A program made the position numbers and the translations under genes. DNA of 64,000 bases from Lamellibrachia columna (lineage: Eukaryota > Annelida > Polychaeta > Sabellida > Siboglinidae), in assembly GCA_963662155.1 (NCBI GenBank), contig OY759270.1, positions 52,631,374 to 52,695,373 on the forward strand. Reading direction: 5' to 3'. Of this stretch, positions 37,201 through 47,589 are shown one piece after another. The notes beneath the pieces were generated by a model, which did not search any database, had not been told where the DNA came from, and worked only from the letters and a program-made list of their open reading frames with translations. Each line of letters begins with the position of its first letter. Within the stretch, counting starts at the first letter, position 1.

Positions 37201-37213
37201 CAATCTAAATTAT

Positions 37214-38389
37214 ATGATGGCGCTGTCCAAACAGCAGGTAGAGGCCACCAGACATTTAGTATGCGGGAGTTTTAGCAACTGGGTAGACTTCGTCAAGTCC
37301 GGGTGTGAGAAGTCCTGGGCTGAGGTTCAAGTGGATAATTTTAGTTTTGAGTGTAGGGGATGTGCGAAGATGAAGGGACTAGAAGTGGAGATGCATCAGC
37401 TGAAGCAGCTCGTTGTGGCATTGGTGGGAAGGGAAGAGGTGGGTTGTGTCAGTGGTTCCGGTGGGGGACAGTGGATGATAAAATGGGGGAAGGTGATGAG
37501 AAAGATGATAGGGAAAGCTCATCTCAGCCTGGGAGGAGATTGAGAGGAGGTAAGGTGATAGGACGGAAGGAGACTGGACGTAAGGAGATGGGGCGGAAGA
37601 CGATGAGAACGAAGGAGACGGGAGGGAAGGCGACGGGAGGGAAGGAGACGGGATAGAAGGAGACGGGAGCGAAGGAGACGAGAGGGGAGGAGACGGGAGT
37701 GAAGGCACCAGGAGCGAAGGCACCAGGAGCGCAATATAGCCAGGAAATCGGAGGGAAAGGTGACATGTTGATGGGCGAGAGGGAGATGGACAACACGCTT
37801 CCTGGTGACACGACTGCGGGACAGAACGCGACGGAAGAGATACACCCCAAGAGTCACTCTGAGGTAGTGATAGAGGGGATGAGGAGGAGAGCGATGGTGT
37901 TTGTGGGGGATTCGATAGTCGGGAAGACCGACAGAGCACTAAGCAAGGGGGACGACAAGGTGGTTTGCTTTCCAGGGGCAAAAATAGAGGCTATCACAGA
38001 GAGGGTGGGAAAAAGTGTGGGTCCGGGCAAGGGAGGTACTATTTTAGTACACGTAGGGACTAACATCGCAGAGAGTGAAGGAGCAACTGCCATAGTTAGG
38101 AAATACAGGCAGTTAGTTAGAAAAGCTAAGGAGACACGGCTTGAGCAGATAATTCTGTCAGGGATTCTAACGGTAATGGGAAGCAGGGGACAGGGATATC
38201 GAAATTGCCGGAGGTTGGCAATTAACACATTAGTTCAGCAGCTATGTAGGGAAGAGGAAGTTGGATTTGTGGGGATGTTTTGTTGGGAGGGCTGATAGGG
38301 ATCGGCTTCATCTCAGTGGAAAGGGTGCAGCAGTGTTTGCTGATGAACTATCAGCAGCAGTCGACAGTGATATGGGAAGCATAAAATAA
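37214..38389 (+). pseudogene. LINE ORF1 with SGNH hydrolase-like domain (broken)
   Basis: The N-terminal part (37,214-37,420) reads FECRGCAKMKGLEVEM, a small Cys pair plus a helical stretch. A frameshift near 37,450 moves it to a KETG-repeat region with a stop at 37,654-37,656. The frame then runs from 37,699 with VFVGDSIVGKTDRAL (GDS nucleophile block), GGTILVHVGTNIAE (block with GTN) and EQIILSGILTVMGSRGQG. A +1 shift near 38,285 leads to RADRDRLHLSGKGAAVFADE, the D-x-x-H block of SGNH hydrolases, ending at a TAA at 38,389. The esterase-like domain is known from CR1-type ORF1 proteins, where its role in retrotransposition is unclear. At least two frameshifts and one stop show it is dead. 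Confidence 0.8.
37553..37735. repeat. 15-bp codon-phase repeat (KETGx) in LINE ORF1
   Basis: About 11 diverged 15-bp units of the AAGGAGACGGGAGCG type encode KETGR/KETGG/KAPGA pentapeptides. The array lies in the linker between the N-terminal Cys segment and the esterase domain and includes the in-frame stop at 37,654. On the minus strand it yields long proline/serine- and arginine-rich ORFs that are shadows. Confidence 0.8.
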
Positions 38390-38396
38390 AAAAAAA

Positions 38397-38548
38397 AGCA
38401 AGAACTGTTTAAACTACAAGCGGAAGGGGGGGTATTTAGAGGTGCCTCAAAAGAACAAGAGTCCACTAGTACACACAAACCAGTAACAAAATGTCCGGAA
38501 AAAAATTCTTAAACTGGGTATAAATGTGTAGTTTAAACAGTTCTTGCT
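38397..38548. repeat. 22-bp perfect inverted repeat around a 108-bp loop
   Basis: GCAAGAACTGTTTAAACTAC (from 38,398) is present in inverted form as GTAGTTTAAACAGTTCTTGC (to 38,547), with one further base pair at each end of the arms. It lies at the junction between the ORF1 end and the truncated ORF2, so it may mark the rearrangement that removed the endonuclease. Confidence 0.85.
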
Positions 38549-38589
38549 ACCAAAAATAATTTTATGCATTGTAAAATATGAAATTGGGA

Positions 38590-40395
38590 GTATTACTTGA
38601 AAAAAAAAGGAAAACGGTCTAGAAAGAAACATTTGTCCAAAGAAGCTATTAGAAAAATAGCGTACAAGCAAACTATGTGGAGGGTTTATAGGCGTACCAG
38701 AAAGGATGAAGACTACACAAATTACAAAGAGTAAACAAAACGTACAAGACAAGGTTGGACCTCTAGAAGACAGTGCTGGAAATATAATATCACAAGGTTT
38801 TTTAATGGCGGAAGACCTAAATGGATACTTCAGTTCACTGTTTACCAGAGAGCATATTAATTCATTACCAGTTCCAGATGCTAAATTTCAGGAGGCTAAA
38901 TCGGACTATTTAGGGCAGTTAATTGTAACTCCGGAAATGTTAACTAAGAAAATAAAAGCAATGAAGTACACTAAATCACCTGGAGTGGATGGAATTCCTC
39001 CCAAACTACTAATGGAACCAGTACAACAAATTAGTATACCACTTGTAAGAGTGTTCAACTTGTCATTAAAAGAGGGAGTGGTTCCTGTTGAATGAAAGAA
39101 GCAAACATGATACCATTATTTAAAAAGGGTTCGATAAATAAGTCAGAATATTACAGACCAGTGAGTTTAACGTCAGTGATTTGAAAATTATTACAAAGGT
39201 TAATTAAAGACCATATGGTGGACTTCCTTGTTATGCATAAATTATTAAACCCATCTCAACATGGATTCTTAAAAGCTAGGTCATGCTTAACAAATATGTT
39301 ATGTTTTTTGAAGAAATCAATAAGTGGATTGATGAGGGATCACCAGTAGAAATTATCTACTTAGATCTTCAGAAAGCTTTTGATGAAGTACAACATCATA
39401 GATTACTATTTAAATTAACAGCCCATGGTATCGGGGATGGCTGACTGACAGAAGACAGCGTGTTGTGTTGTGGATTAGTATTAGGACATTTATTATTCTT
39501 AATATATATCAATGACTTGGACGATAATGTAACAAGCAACGAGAGATGACACAACAGTGTTTAGAATGGTTAATAATGATGGTGATAAACAACATTTACA
39601 AAACGATCTGGACAGATTAGTGAAATGGTCTGAGAATTGGCAGATGTTGTTAAATTTTGAGAAATGTAAATGCCTACATACAGAACATGAGAACTTGGAT
39701 GTAAACTATAAAATGGGAGATAATATTCTGGGTACTACTGTAAAAGAAAAGGGTTTAGGAGTAAAAATAGGTGCTGATCTGAACATTTCGGAGCAGTGTG
39801 GTACTGCAGCTTCAAAGGGTAATCAAATGCTTGGGTTGATTGGGAGAAATGTAACATACAAGGATAAACAAACTAATTATACCTCTGTATAAAGCAATAG
39901 TTAGGCCTCATTTGAAAAACAGTATACAAGCTTGGATACCATATCATAAGAAGGATATAGATACGCTTGAAATAATACAGAGGAGAGCAACTAAAATGAT
40001 TCCAGAACTGAGAGACCTTAGTTATGAAGAACGACTGAAAAAATATGATTTAATAACCCTAGAGACAATACGGTTAAGAGGAGATCAAATTGAAGTTTTT
40101 TAAGATATTGAATGGGTATGAAAATATTGATAGAAATATGTTTTTCTCACTCAAGAAAGATAATAGAACTAGAGGACATGAGGTAACATTAGTAAAGGAT
40201 CATGAAGATTGGATATCAAGAAGTACTCATTCTCACAGAGGACAATAAATTAATGGAACAAATTGTCTACAGATTGTGTAACTGCTAGCAGCGTGAATAT
40301 GTTTAAAAACAAGATTGACACATATCTCAGGAGGGTGGATTACACATATCTCAGGAGGGCGGATCACACATATAATAAAAATATTGGACTCTAGA
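38590..40395 (+). pseudogene. LINE ORF2 relic: reverse transcriptase and C-terminus (copy 1)
   Basis: It starts with KRSRKKHLSKEAIRKIAYKQ. It continues with SLFTREHINSLPVPDAKF and KSPGVDGIPPKLLME (38,706-39,095), then in shifted frame PLFKKG, YYRPVSLTSV, NPSQHGFLKARSC and IYLDLQKAFDEVQH, which is RT motif A with the first catalytic Asp. The catalytic box region reads RDDTTVFRMV where F/Y-ADD is expected: the DD pair is kept but the preceding residues are lost through a small deletion near 39,540. The C-terminal reading (39,557-39,892 and 39,912-40,103) includes LVKWSENWQMLLNFEKCK and LEIIQRRATKMIPELRDLSY. At least four frame changes or stops separate these pieces. Confidence 0.85.
40319..40372. 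repeat. 27-bp direct duplication in the LINE 3' tail
   Basis: CACATATCTCAGGAGGGTGG and CACATATCTCAGGAGGGCGG follow each other at 27-bp spacing. The second LINE copy has a single related GACACAGGAGGGCGGGCTAC in this place, so the duplication is private to copy 1. Confidence 0.8.
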
Positions 40396-40405
40396 TAAGC
40401 CAGTG

Positions 40406-40600
40406 GGGTGGAAGGCAACGACACGTGTCGTTCTACTTATGAACCGGGGGGTGGGGGGTGGGGGTGGGGGTGGGGGTGGGGGGGGGGGTGGGTGGAACGC
40501 GACGACACGTGTATCGTTCTACTTATGAACCGGGGGGTGGGGGTGGGGGTGGGGGGTGGAAGGCGACGACACACGTGTCGTTCTACTTACAGAATGGTTA
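40406..40600. repeat. Three diverged units with G-rich tracts
   Basis: The segment GACACGTGTCGTTCTACTTA, followed by TGAACC and a long run of G4-6T blocks, occurs at about 40,420-40,495 and 40,505-40,555; a third copy lacks the G tract (about 40,568-40,592). The G tracts (GGGGTGGGGGTGGGGG type) fit G-quadruplex formation on the plus strand. CGACACGTGTCG is a 12-bp palindrome at the head of the first unit. The 112-codon ORF across it is glycine/tryptophan repeat only. Confidence 0.8.
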
Positions 40601-40844
40601 ATATTAGCCGACTGCTAATACTTCTTTACATTGACATTAGTTCCGATGTAGGCCTCTATATATTGTTCTTTACCGTAATGTTTGCCACGGACACAGGGGG
40701 GTTTAAGACCCCTCCTCCATGGCCTAGGGGTTTTTGCGACCCTTAAGAACCCCTGAATCCACTACTGATGTGTGGTTATGTTTAGCAATTGTGAAATCAC
40801 TGAAATCACAATAACTAAAGTTGGGAATATAGTGAATATTAATT

Positions 40845-42394
40845 CAAAGTACAGCGCCAACAAAGTACAGCGCCAACAAAGTACAAGGCCAACAAAGTAC
40901 AGCGCCAACAAAGTACAACGCCAACAAAAAACAACGCCAACAAAGTACACAGCCAACACAGTATAGCGCCAACAAAGTAGAGCGCCAACAAAGTACAGCG
41001 CCAACAAAGTACAGCGCCAACAAAGTACAACGCCAACAAGGTACATAGCCAACAAAGTACAACGCCAACAAAGTACAACGCCAACAAAGTACAGCGCCAA
41101 CAAAGTACAAGGCCAACAAAGTACACAGCCACCAAAGTACAGCGCCAACAAAGTACACCGCCAACAAAGTACAACGCCAACAAAGTACAGCGCCAACAAA
41201 GTACAAGGCCAACAAAGTACAACGCCAACAAAGTACACCGCCAACAAAATACAACGCCAACAAAGTACAGCGCCAACAAAGTACAAGGCCAACAAAGTAC
41301 ACAGCCACCAAAGTACACCGCCAACAAAGTACAACGCCAACAAAGTACAGCGCCAACAAAGTACAACGCCAACAAAGTACAACGCCAACAAAGTACAGCG
41401 CCAACAAAGTACAACGCCAACAAAGTACAACGCCAACAAAGTACAGCGCCAACAAAGTACAAGGCCAACAAAGTACACAGCCACCAAAGTACAGCGCCAA
41501 CAAAGTACAACGCCAACAAAGTACAACGCCAACAAAGTACAACGCCACCAAAGTACACCGCCAACAAAGTACAACGCCAACAAAGTACAACGCCAACAAA
41601 GGACAACGCCAACAAAGTACAGCGCCAACAAAGTACAACGCCAACAAAGTACAACGCCACCAAAGTACACCGCCAACAAAGTACAGCGCCAACAAAGTAC
41701 AAGGCCAACAAAGTACAACGCCAACAAAGTACAACGCCAACAAAGTACAGCGCCAACAAAGTACAACGCCACCAAAGTACACCGCCAACAAAGTACAACG
41801 CCACCAAAGTACACAGCCACCAAAGTACAGCGCCAACAAAGTACAACGCCAACAAGGTACACAGCCAACAAAGTACAACGCCAACAAAGTACACCGCCAA
41901 CAAAGTACAACGCCAACAAAGTACAACGCCAACAAAGTACAGCGCCAACAAAGTACAGCGCCAACAAAGTACAGCGCCAACAAAGTACAACGCCAACAAA
42001 GTACAGTGCCAACAAAGTACACCGCCAACAAAGTACAGCGCCAACAAAGTACAACGCCAACAAAGTACAGCGCCAACAAAGTACACCGCCAACAAAGTAC
42101 ACCGCCAACAAAGTACACCGCCAACAAAGTACAGCGCCAACAAAGTACAGCACCAACAAAGTACAAGGCCAACAAAGTACAGCGCCAACAAAGTACACCG
42201 CCAACAAAGTACACCGCCAACAAAATACAGCGCCAACAAAGTATAGCGCCAACAAAGTACACCGCCAACAAAGTACACCGCCAACAAAGTACACCGCCAA
42301 CAAAGTACAGCGCCAACAATGTACAGCACCAACAAAGTACACCGCCAACAAAGTACACCGCCAACAAAGTACAACAAAGTACAGCGCCAACAAA
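40845..42394. repeat. 16-bp minisatellite, about 97 units
   Basis: AAAGTACAGCGCCAAC and variants (ACAACGCC, ACACCGCC, ACAAGGCC, ACACAGCC, GCCACC) repeat at strict 16-bp spacing. Because 48 bp make 16 codons and no unit reads a stop on the minus strand, all three minus frames are open for over 500 codons each (40,762-42,393; 40,839-42,377; 40,844-42,367). They give the same hydrophobic LCWRCTLLALYFVGAV-type repeat in each frame. Three equal frames with one peptide are the mark of a repeat by-product, not a membrane protein. Confidence 0.95.
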
Positions 42395-43362
<968 letters not shown>

Positions 43363-43930
43363 AATATTTATATATGTATTATGATGCACGTGCTGTCACA
43401 TACCGGAGTGTGGGAGACAGAGGAAATGGTTTGTAACATTACGGCGATGCCATCAATCACGGTGAGTTGTAATAAATGTAATGGGCGGTGACGTGAACAC
43501 TGTGTAATATGTTGTGTTGCTTAAAAACTAGACAGGCTAGGGTAAATAAAATATTGCGCATGTGATATATGGCATAACGTCATAAGGACGCTGACAACCA
43601 AATCGTTAGTTGTCATCTCTTCCGTGGCGCTTCCGAGGTGGTTCGTCTTCGCCTTATAACTATTAACTTAGCCCACGTAATTTAGAGATAATCTGGATAA
43701 TATTCATTAAACTGCATGTCGGGATCAAGAAATAAAAAATATATATATAAATCGCTGCTTATTTAACAACCACGACGCCGGTAGTTGAAAACTTTGGCTC
43801 AGAGCTATATTGGTTATAGTCCTACCGATGATCAATACGATAGGCCATTCGCACATTCGTCGTCCCTTTCCACTGTCCCAAATACGCCACTGTAACGATA
43901 CAAACATCAGTGGGTAAACCGCGCAAGCCC
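43363..43930. other. No supported feature
   Basis: Mixed sequence. An 87-codon minus ORF (43,725-43,988) has no recognisable domain and runs into a SINE fragment. Confidence 0.4.
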
Positions 43931-43936
43931 GTGACG

Positions 43937-43966
43937 CAGTAGTTGCAGCGTGGCTGAATGCTTCCT
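43937..43966 (+). mobile_element. SINE family 1 fragment, central part
   Basis: CAGTAGTTGCAGCGTGGCTG and the next AATGCTTCC match the centre of the SINE at 59,690-59,712 (ATTACAGCGTGGCTGAATTCTTC). The sequence then departs from the family. It may be the left half of the SINE whose right half lies at 44,478-44,580. Confidence 0.5.
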
Positions 43967-44393
43967 TCTTCTTATCTTCTTCCAACATTCTGCCTATAGC
44001 CTCAACATGCTGAGGTACAGGCAGACCAGTAGGCGAACATAAAAATAATAACTTATATACAGTTCATTTTTGTGTGCTCTTTCACCTTGTTCCCTGCTGT
44101 ACAGGGGTGAAGGTCAGGTAAAGTATTGTCGAGCCACCCTTTCTGTTCTTTCTTTCCATAGTTTTCTATCGGCCGCCCCCTCTCTCCATCTTTCATCCTC
44201 CCCCGATCTTTTCATGTCCCTCCCCACGCAGTCCTCCCATCTCAGTTGGGTTTTTTTTACATCTAAAATATTGAATAATGAAGTGTCTGAATGTTACTCT
44301 TCAATACGTCCAGACTGTTTAGACTAGATCATTAATGATGTTTCTGTTTCTGGTTATTGGTACTACATGACATTTTTGAGGTTACAAGTTTAT

Positions 44394-44484
44394 CCAGATC
44401 TTCCTGGAGCACAACAGCATTCCAGATCTTCCTGGAGCACAACAGCATTCCAGATCTTCCTGGAGCACAACAGCATTCCAGATG
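44394..44484. repeat. 28-bp tandem repeat, 3 units plus partial
   Basis: CCAGATCTTCCTGGAGCACA recurs at 44,394, 44,422 and 44,450, and a fourth partial unit at 44,478 runs straight into SINE sequence (CCAGATGCCGTTTGAATGAG). The units are identical. Confidence 0.95.
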
Positions 44485-44580
44485 CCGTTTGAATGAGCAG
44501 GTCTGCCAGGGGGTGAAGTGTAAAGCGTCCTATGCACAGGATACCGCGCTATATAAGAATTTACCATTACCTTTTTATAT
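44478..44580 (+). mobile_element. SINE family 1 fragment, 3' part
   Basis: GAATGAGCAGGTCTGCCAGG, GGGTGAAGTGTAAAGCG and ACCGCGCTATATAAGAATTT match in order the 3' half of the SINE at 59,740-59,825. The tail with CGCGCTATATAAGAA is well kept. The 5' half is absent here; see the fragment at 43,937. Confidence 0.75.
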
Positions 44581-44581
44581 A

Positions 44582-45010
44582 AGCGAAAATATCTTAAATG
44601 TATAGTTTCTTTCTTGCGAAGTTCCGCGTCATTAGTAACAATGGGCAGTCACGTGTAGAATGACGTCAGCTATTAACGCCGCGTAAATTAACTTGAAGTG
44701 GATCTTTTAGCGATGCATCATCATCATCAACAACAACAACATCAAACTATTCCTGCGAAAGAAATAATCTGGGGACATCTTAATGTCGCAATCAGTCCCC
44801 CCCCCCCATAGTCTGCGTTATCTTGTCCGGTCAGTCGCCATCTCTCTGAGTCTTACAATGTCTCTGCCCGATCGTAACTTGACGCCTTTCTCTTGGCTTA
44901 GTCCAAATGTTTACATGAAAAAGACTGAAATTAATAACCAACGCCATCCCTTCTAAAGTATTATTCTCAATAATAAATATTCCCACAAAATAATGACGTC
45001 TAACGGAGGC
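44582..45010. other. Spacer with a CRE octamer
   Basis: No gene recognised. A perfect TGACGTCA lies at 44,661-44,668, short CAT/CAA trinucleotide runs at 44,715-44,745, and a run of nine C near 44,801. Confidence 0.4.
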
Positions 45011-45039
45011 GAAGCGAAACAAGAGAAAAACATTAAAGG

Positions 45040-45606
45040 CTGCCAATTCACACATGGCGGGCATCCATCACAATTTCGCACAGCCGGTGTCCTTTGACGC
45101 GACAATATGTTCGCAAAACATTCCAATGATTTCCGTAAATACACCGCCGCTTCCCGCCGCGCATAATTTCAACGGCGGGCCACGCGAAATACAATCGGAA
45201 GAATGCGCGAGACGCGCGCGCGAAAATTTGGCGCGAAACGCGACACGTCTGCGGCCGGCGTTTGTCGTCTGCTGCGGTCGGCGTCGACGCGCACGCGCTC
45301 TCCGCGGCGTTCACACGACGCCCGGGTGAAATATGTCGTCCGAATGGGCGGATGCCCGCTTGGGGTGTGATTACCCGGCCTGCAATACGGTCGGTGTATG
45401 CTAAGCACATACGCACGACGCCGCCTCGCCCTGCCAGGGTGCGATTCGAAATAATGTGCACCTAATTCGTCATTGTAGTTTTTACAAATAGACCGGCTTC
45501 TCGAGACAGGACACGATATTTATCAACACTTCAAAAGAAAGTGGCGGCACTCACGACAGTTCTGCCGAGCGGGCGGGCCGATTAAAATCCGATAAACATT
45601 TGGCGC
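45040..45606. promoter_or_regulatory. CpG-dense segment with E2F-like sites
   Basis: From about 45,140 to 45,440 CpG is far denser than in the surrounding AT-rich DNA (for example GACGCGCGCGCGAAAATTTG). It contains TTTGGCGCGAAA at 45,227-45,238, a perfect palindromic match to the E2F consensus TTTSSCGC, and TTTGGCGC at 45,599-45,606. Overlapping ORFs up to 137 codons run on both strands, as expected in GC-rich DNA. It may be a promoter or other unmethylated element of a gene outside the window; a coding exon cannot be excluded. Confidence 0.35.
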
Positions 45607-45878
45607 ATAACAAAATCCGTATTGTCGAAGTGCGAACTCGGATGCAGCTGATTTCTCACTCGTCTTTCAAATATGCCGATTTAAAGCTTGTAGGGCTTAA
45701 TGCCGTCAATGACATAATATCATCGTATTCGCATGTTCCTCTATGTAATGCTGGTTTTTTTATATTACGACTTGTTCCTTTCATCATATAATGTGTGAAG
45801 TTGTCACAACCGAAACAATCCAAATTAAATGCGTTATCAGTCTACGGTAATAAACTAATTTGCCTAACATAACGTCCG

Positions 45879-45960
45879 TCCGTGCGTGCGTGCATGCGTG
45901 CGTGCGTGCGTGCGTGCGTACGTGCTTGTGTGCGTACGTGCGTGCGTCGTTCGTGCATGC
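45879..45960. repeat. (CGTG)n microsatellite
   Basis: Imperfect CGTG tetramers with GCATG and GTACG interruptions, ending in TCGTGCATGC. Confidence 0.9.
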
Positions 45961-46360
45961 TACGCTTTATATTATGCATCCAAACACTGATCCAAACGAA
46001 TGTCTTCATAGTTTCATCATGTTGACGCTGCCTCTGAGTAGCATTATTTTAATGACGATCAAAAATAACCCCGTAAACCTCCCCGGTTATCAACTGTGCT
46101 TTACATTTCTTCTCTTGACTAATTGAAAGTATTAAAATAGAACACTATGTTTTCAATTGTGACTATGCGTAGTAAAACTGTTATACTATGTTAGCAATGA
46201 AGATAGTTTTTGTAAATATTTTGCAATGTAGTCAAAGTTGATTCGAATTGCATCCTATAAACTGATAAAGGTTCATTCTTATTTCATGAGTTTAGCCAAA
46301 TTATCGGATAGGAGCCTAATTAATTCCGTTACAATGAGTACGGTTTGGATCCAGGCGATG
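45961..46360. other. No supported feature
   Basis: AT-rich unique-looking DNA between simple repeats; no ORF worth naming. Confidence 0.4.
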
Positions 46361-46364
46361 GTGT

Positions 46365-46418
46365 GTGAGACAAACGGTGGCGCCACAGCACGGAACATGA
46401 ATAATCGAGGCTAGAAAT
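46365..46418. repeat. Dispersed repeat, copy 1
   Basis: ACAAACGGTGGCGCCACAGC, then ACGGAACATGAATAATCGAG, matches the segment at 50,410-50,465 with few changes. The flanks outside do not match well. It is probably a fragment of an unnamed transposable element. Confidence 0.7.
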
Positions 46419-46671
46419 AAAAACGTAATCGAAGCGAACCACGCATAACCCGGATCTAATGTGGTGACACTGAGTGACTAAACAATGAACTACACGTAAG
46501 TGCCTGCTGCTGCCATCTTGTGGTTATGTTCCTATTAATGCTAACGGACACTTGTGGTGACATCTAGTGGCTACATAAATCAACTTATGCTCGCCGCGCT
46601 GACGTGCCTTGCCATACCACACAGCCAGGTAAACTACACTAATAGCGGGAGTATCACTGATGTATATAATA

Positions 46672-46724
46672 TATGTGTGTGTGTGCGCGCGCGTGCGCGC
46701 GCGTGCGTGCGCGTGCGTGCGTGC

Positions 46725-46791
<67 letters not shown>

Positions 46792-46793
46792 TG
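46672..46793. repeat. (CGTG)n/(GC)n microsatellite
   Basis: GTGTGTGTGC passes into GCGCGCGTGC blocks and then into pure CGTG for about 80 bp. All ORFs over it are spurious. Confidence 0.95.
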
Positions 46794-46799
46794 TTTTAT

Positions 46800-47421
46800 A
46801 AGAAGTTTGGTAATGCTGTATTATTTTATTGTATTTCATGTTTTATACTTTATTTCATGTTTTGTACTTTATGTCATGCTTTGTGCTATTCAACGTCTAT
46901 AGTTGCGAATCGAAATAAACTTATTATTATTTAAAAAATAGTCTATTTGTCATCGTGGTGCTAATCTGTTAGACGTCGCGCTGTTGTGTTGTCAACTGAC
47001 ATCCGTACATTGACCAGTAATTGAAGTTCGTTTTCGGCTTTGACGTCACCTATTGACGGCTATCACATTTGTACCGAGCAGGTTACAACTATAGATCCCC
47101 GTGTGGGTTATGCATTGGCAAACTTGGTGAGGTTTTAATAAAACATTAATTAACATTTAATTAAACATCCCTATTTGAACGCACCAGCCGTGGCATTTAT
47201 ATAGTTTATAATAATATAACAGACACCATATGTGAATTCATCTAATGCTATTGAAGTTACGTATGAAGCCCGGGACATGATATTGATACCGTTTCGTTCT
47301 AGTCTTATTCCTGCATCCTTCAGTGTATAAAATGTCATTTCTAGCCAGTCTTGGAAAAAGTACATTTGTGTTGAAGGACGTATGGTTAAGCTACCTTTCA
47401 GAGTGTCGATTGTAGCCCGAC
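46800..47421. other. Spacer up to the hAT element
   Basis: ATTTCATGTTTTRTACTTTA is duplicated near 46,833-46,875. A perfect CRE octamer lies at 47,041-47,048. A 64-codon minus ORF (47,171-47,365) shows no domain. Confidence 0.4.
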
Positions 47422-47589
47422 TAGGCGCGGATCCAGGGCGGCGTGGGGGGGGGGGGGGCGCACAACCTCCGTTTTGCTTGAATGTAATTTTTTACTCTTA
47501 TCTGATAACTAATTTAGTCTGAGAGCCAAAGTATGTGTTTTATCGAAAGCCGGAAACACGATTCAAGATGGAACGTTTTCTAGCAACAA

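Larger units (their letters stand above)
37200..40405 (+). mobile_element. CR1-like LINE, copy 1 (defective)
   Basis: The order is ORF1 relic, gap, ORF2 relic, short 3' tail, all on plus. ORF1 has an SGNH/esterase-type domain and ORF2 has a reverse transcriptase, the two-ORF plan of the CR1/L2 group. The APE endonuclease region that should start ORF2 is missing, apparently through internal deletion between about 38,400 and 38,600. The tail near GGACTCTAGATAAGCCAGTGG (to about 40,405) matches GGACTCTCGATAAGCCAATGG of the second copy at 54,170-54,190, which supports the 3' boundary. Frameshifts and stops in both ORFs make it inactive. Confidence 0.8.

Noticed and set aside
37379..38228. Proline/serine-rich and arginine-rich minus-strand ORFs
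   Set aside because: They are antisense to LINE ORF1, whose plus-strand esterase motifs explain the sequence.
40762..42393. Three long minus-strand ORFs (507-543 codons) encoding hydrophobic cysteine-rich repeats, like a membrane protein
   Set aside because: All three frames give the same peptide because the 16-bp unit has no stop in any phase; this is a repeat by-product.
45048..45465. Arginine-rich ORFs on both strands as a gene
   Set aside because: Several overlapping ORFs on opposite strands are expected in CpG-rich DNA; no domain is recognisable in any of them.
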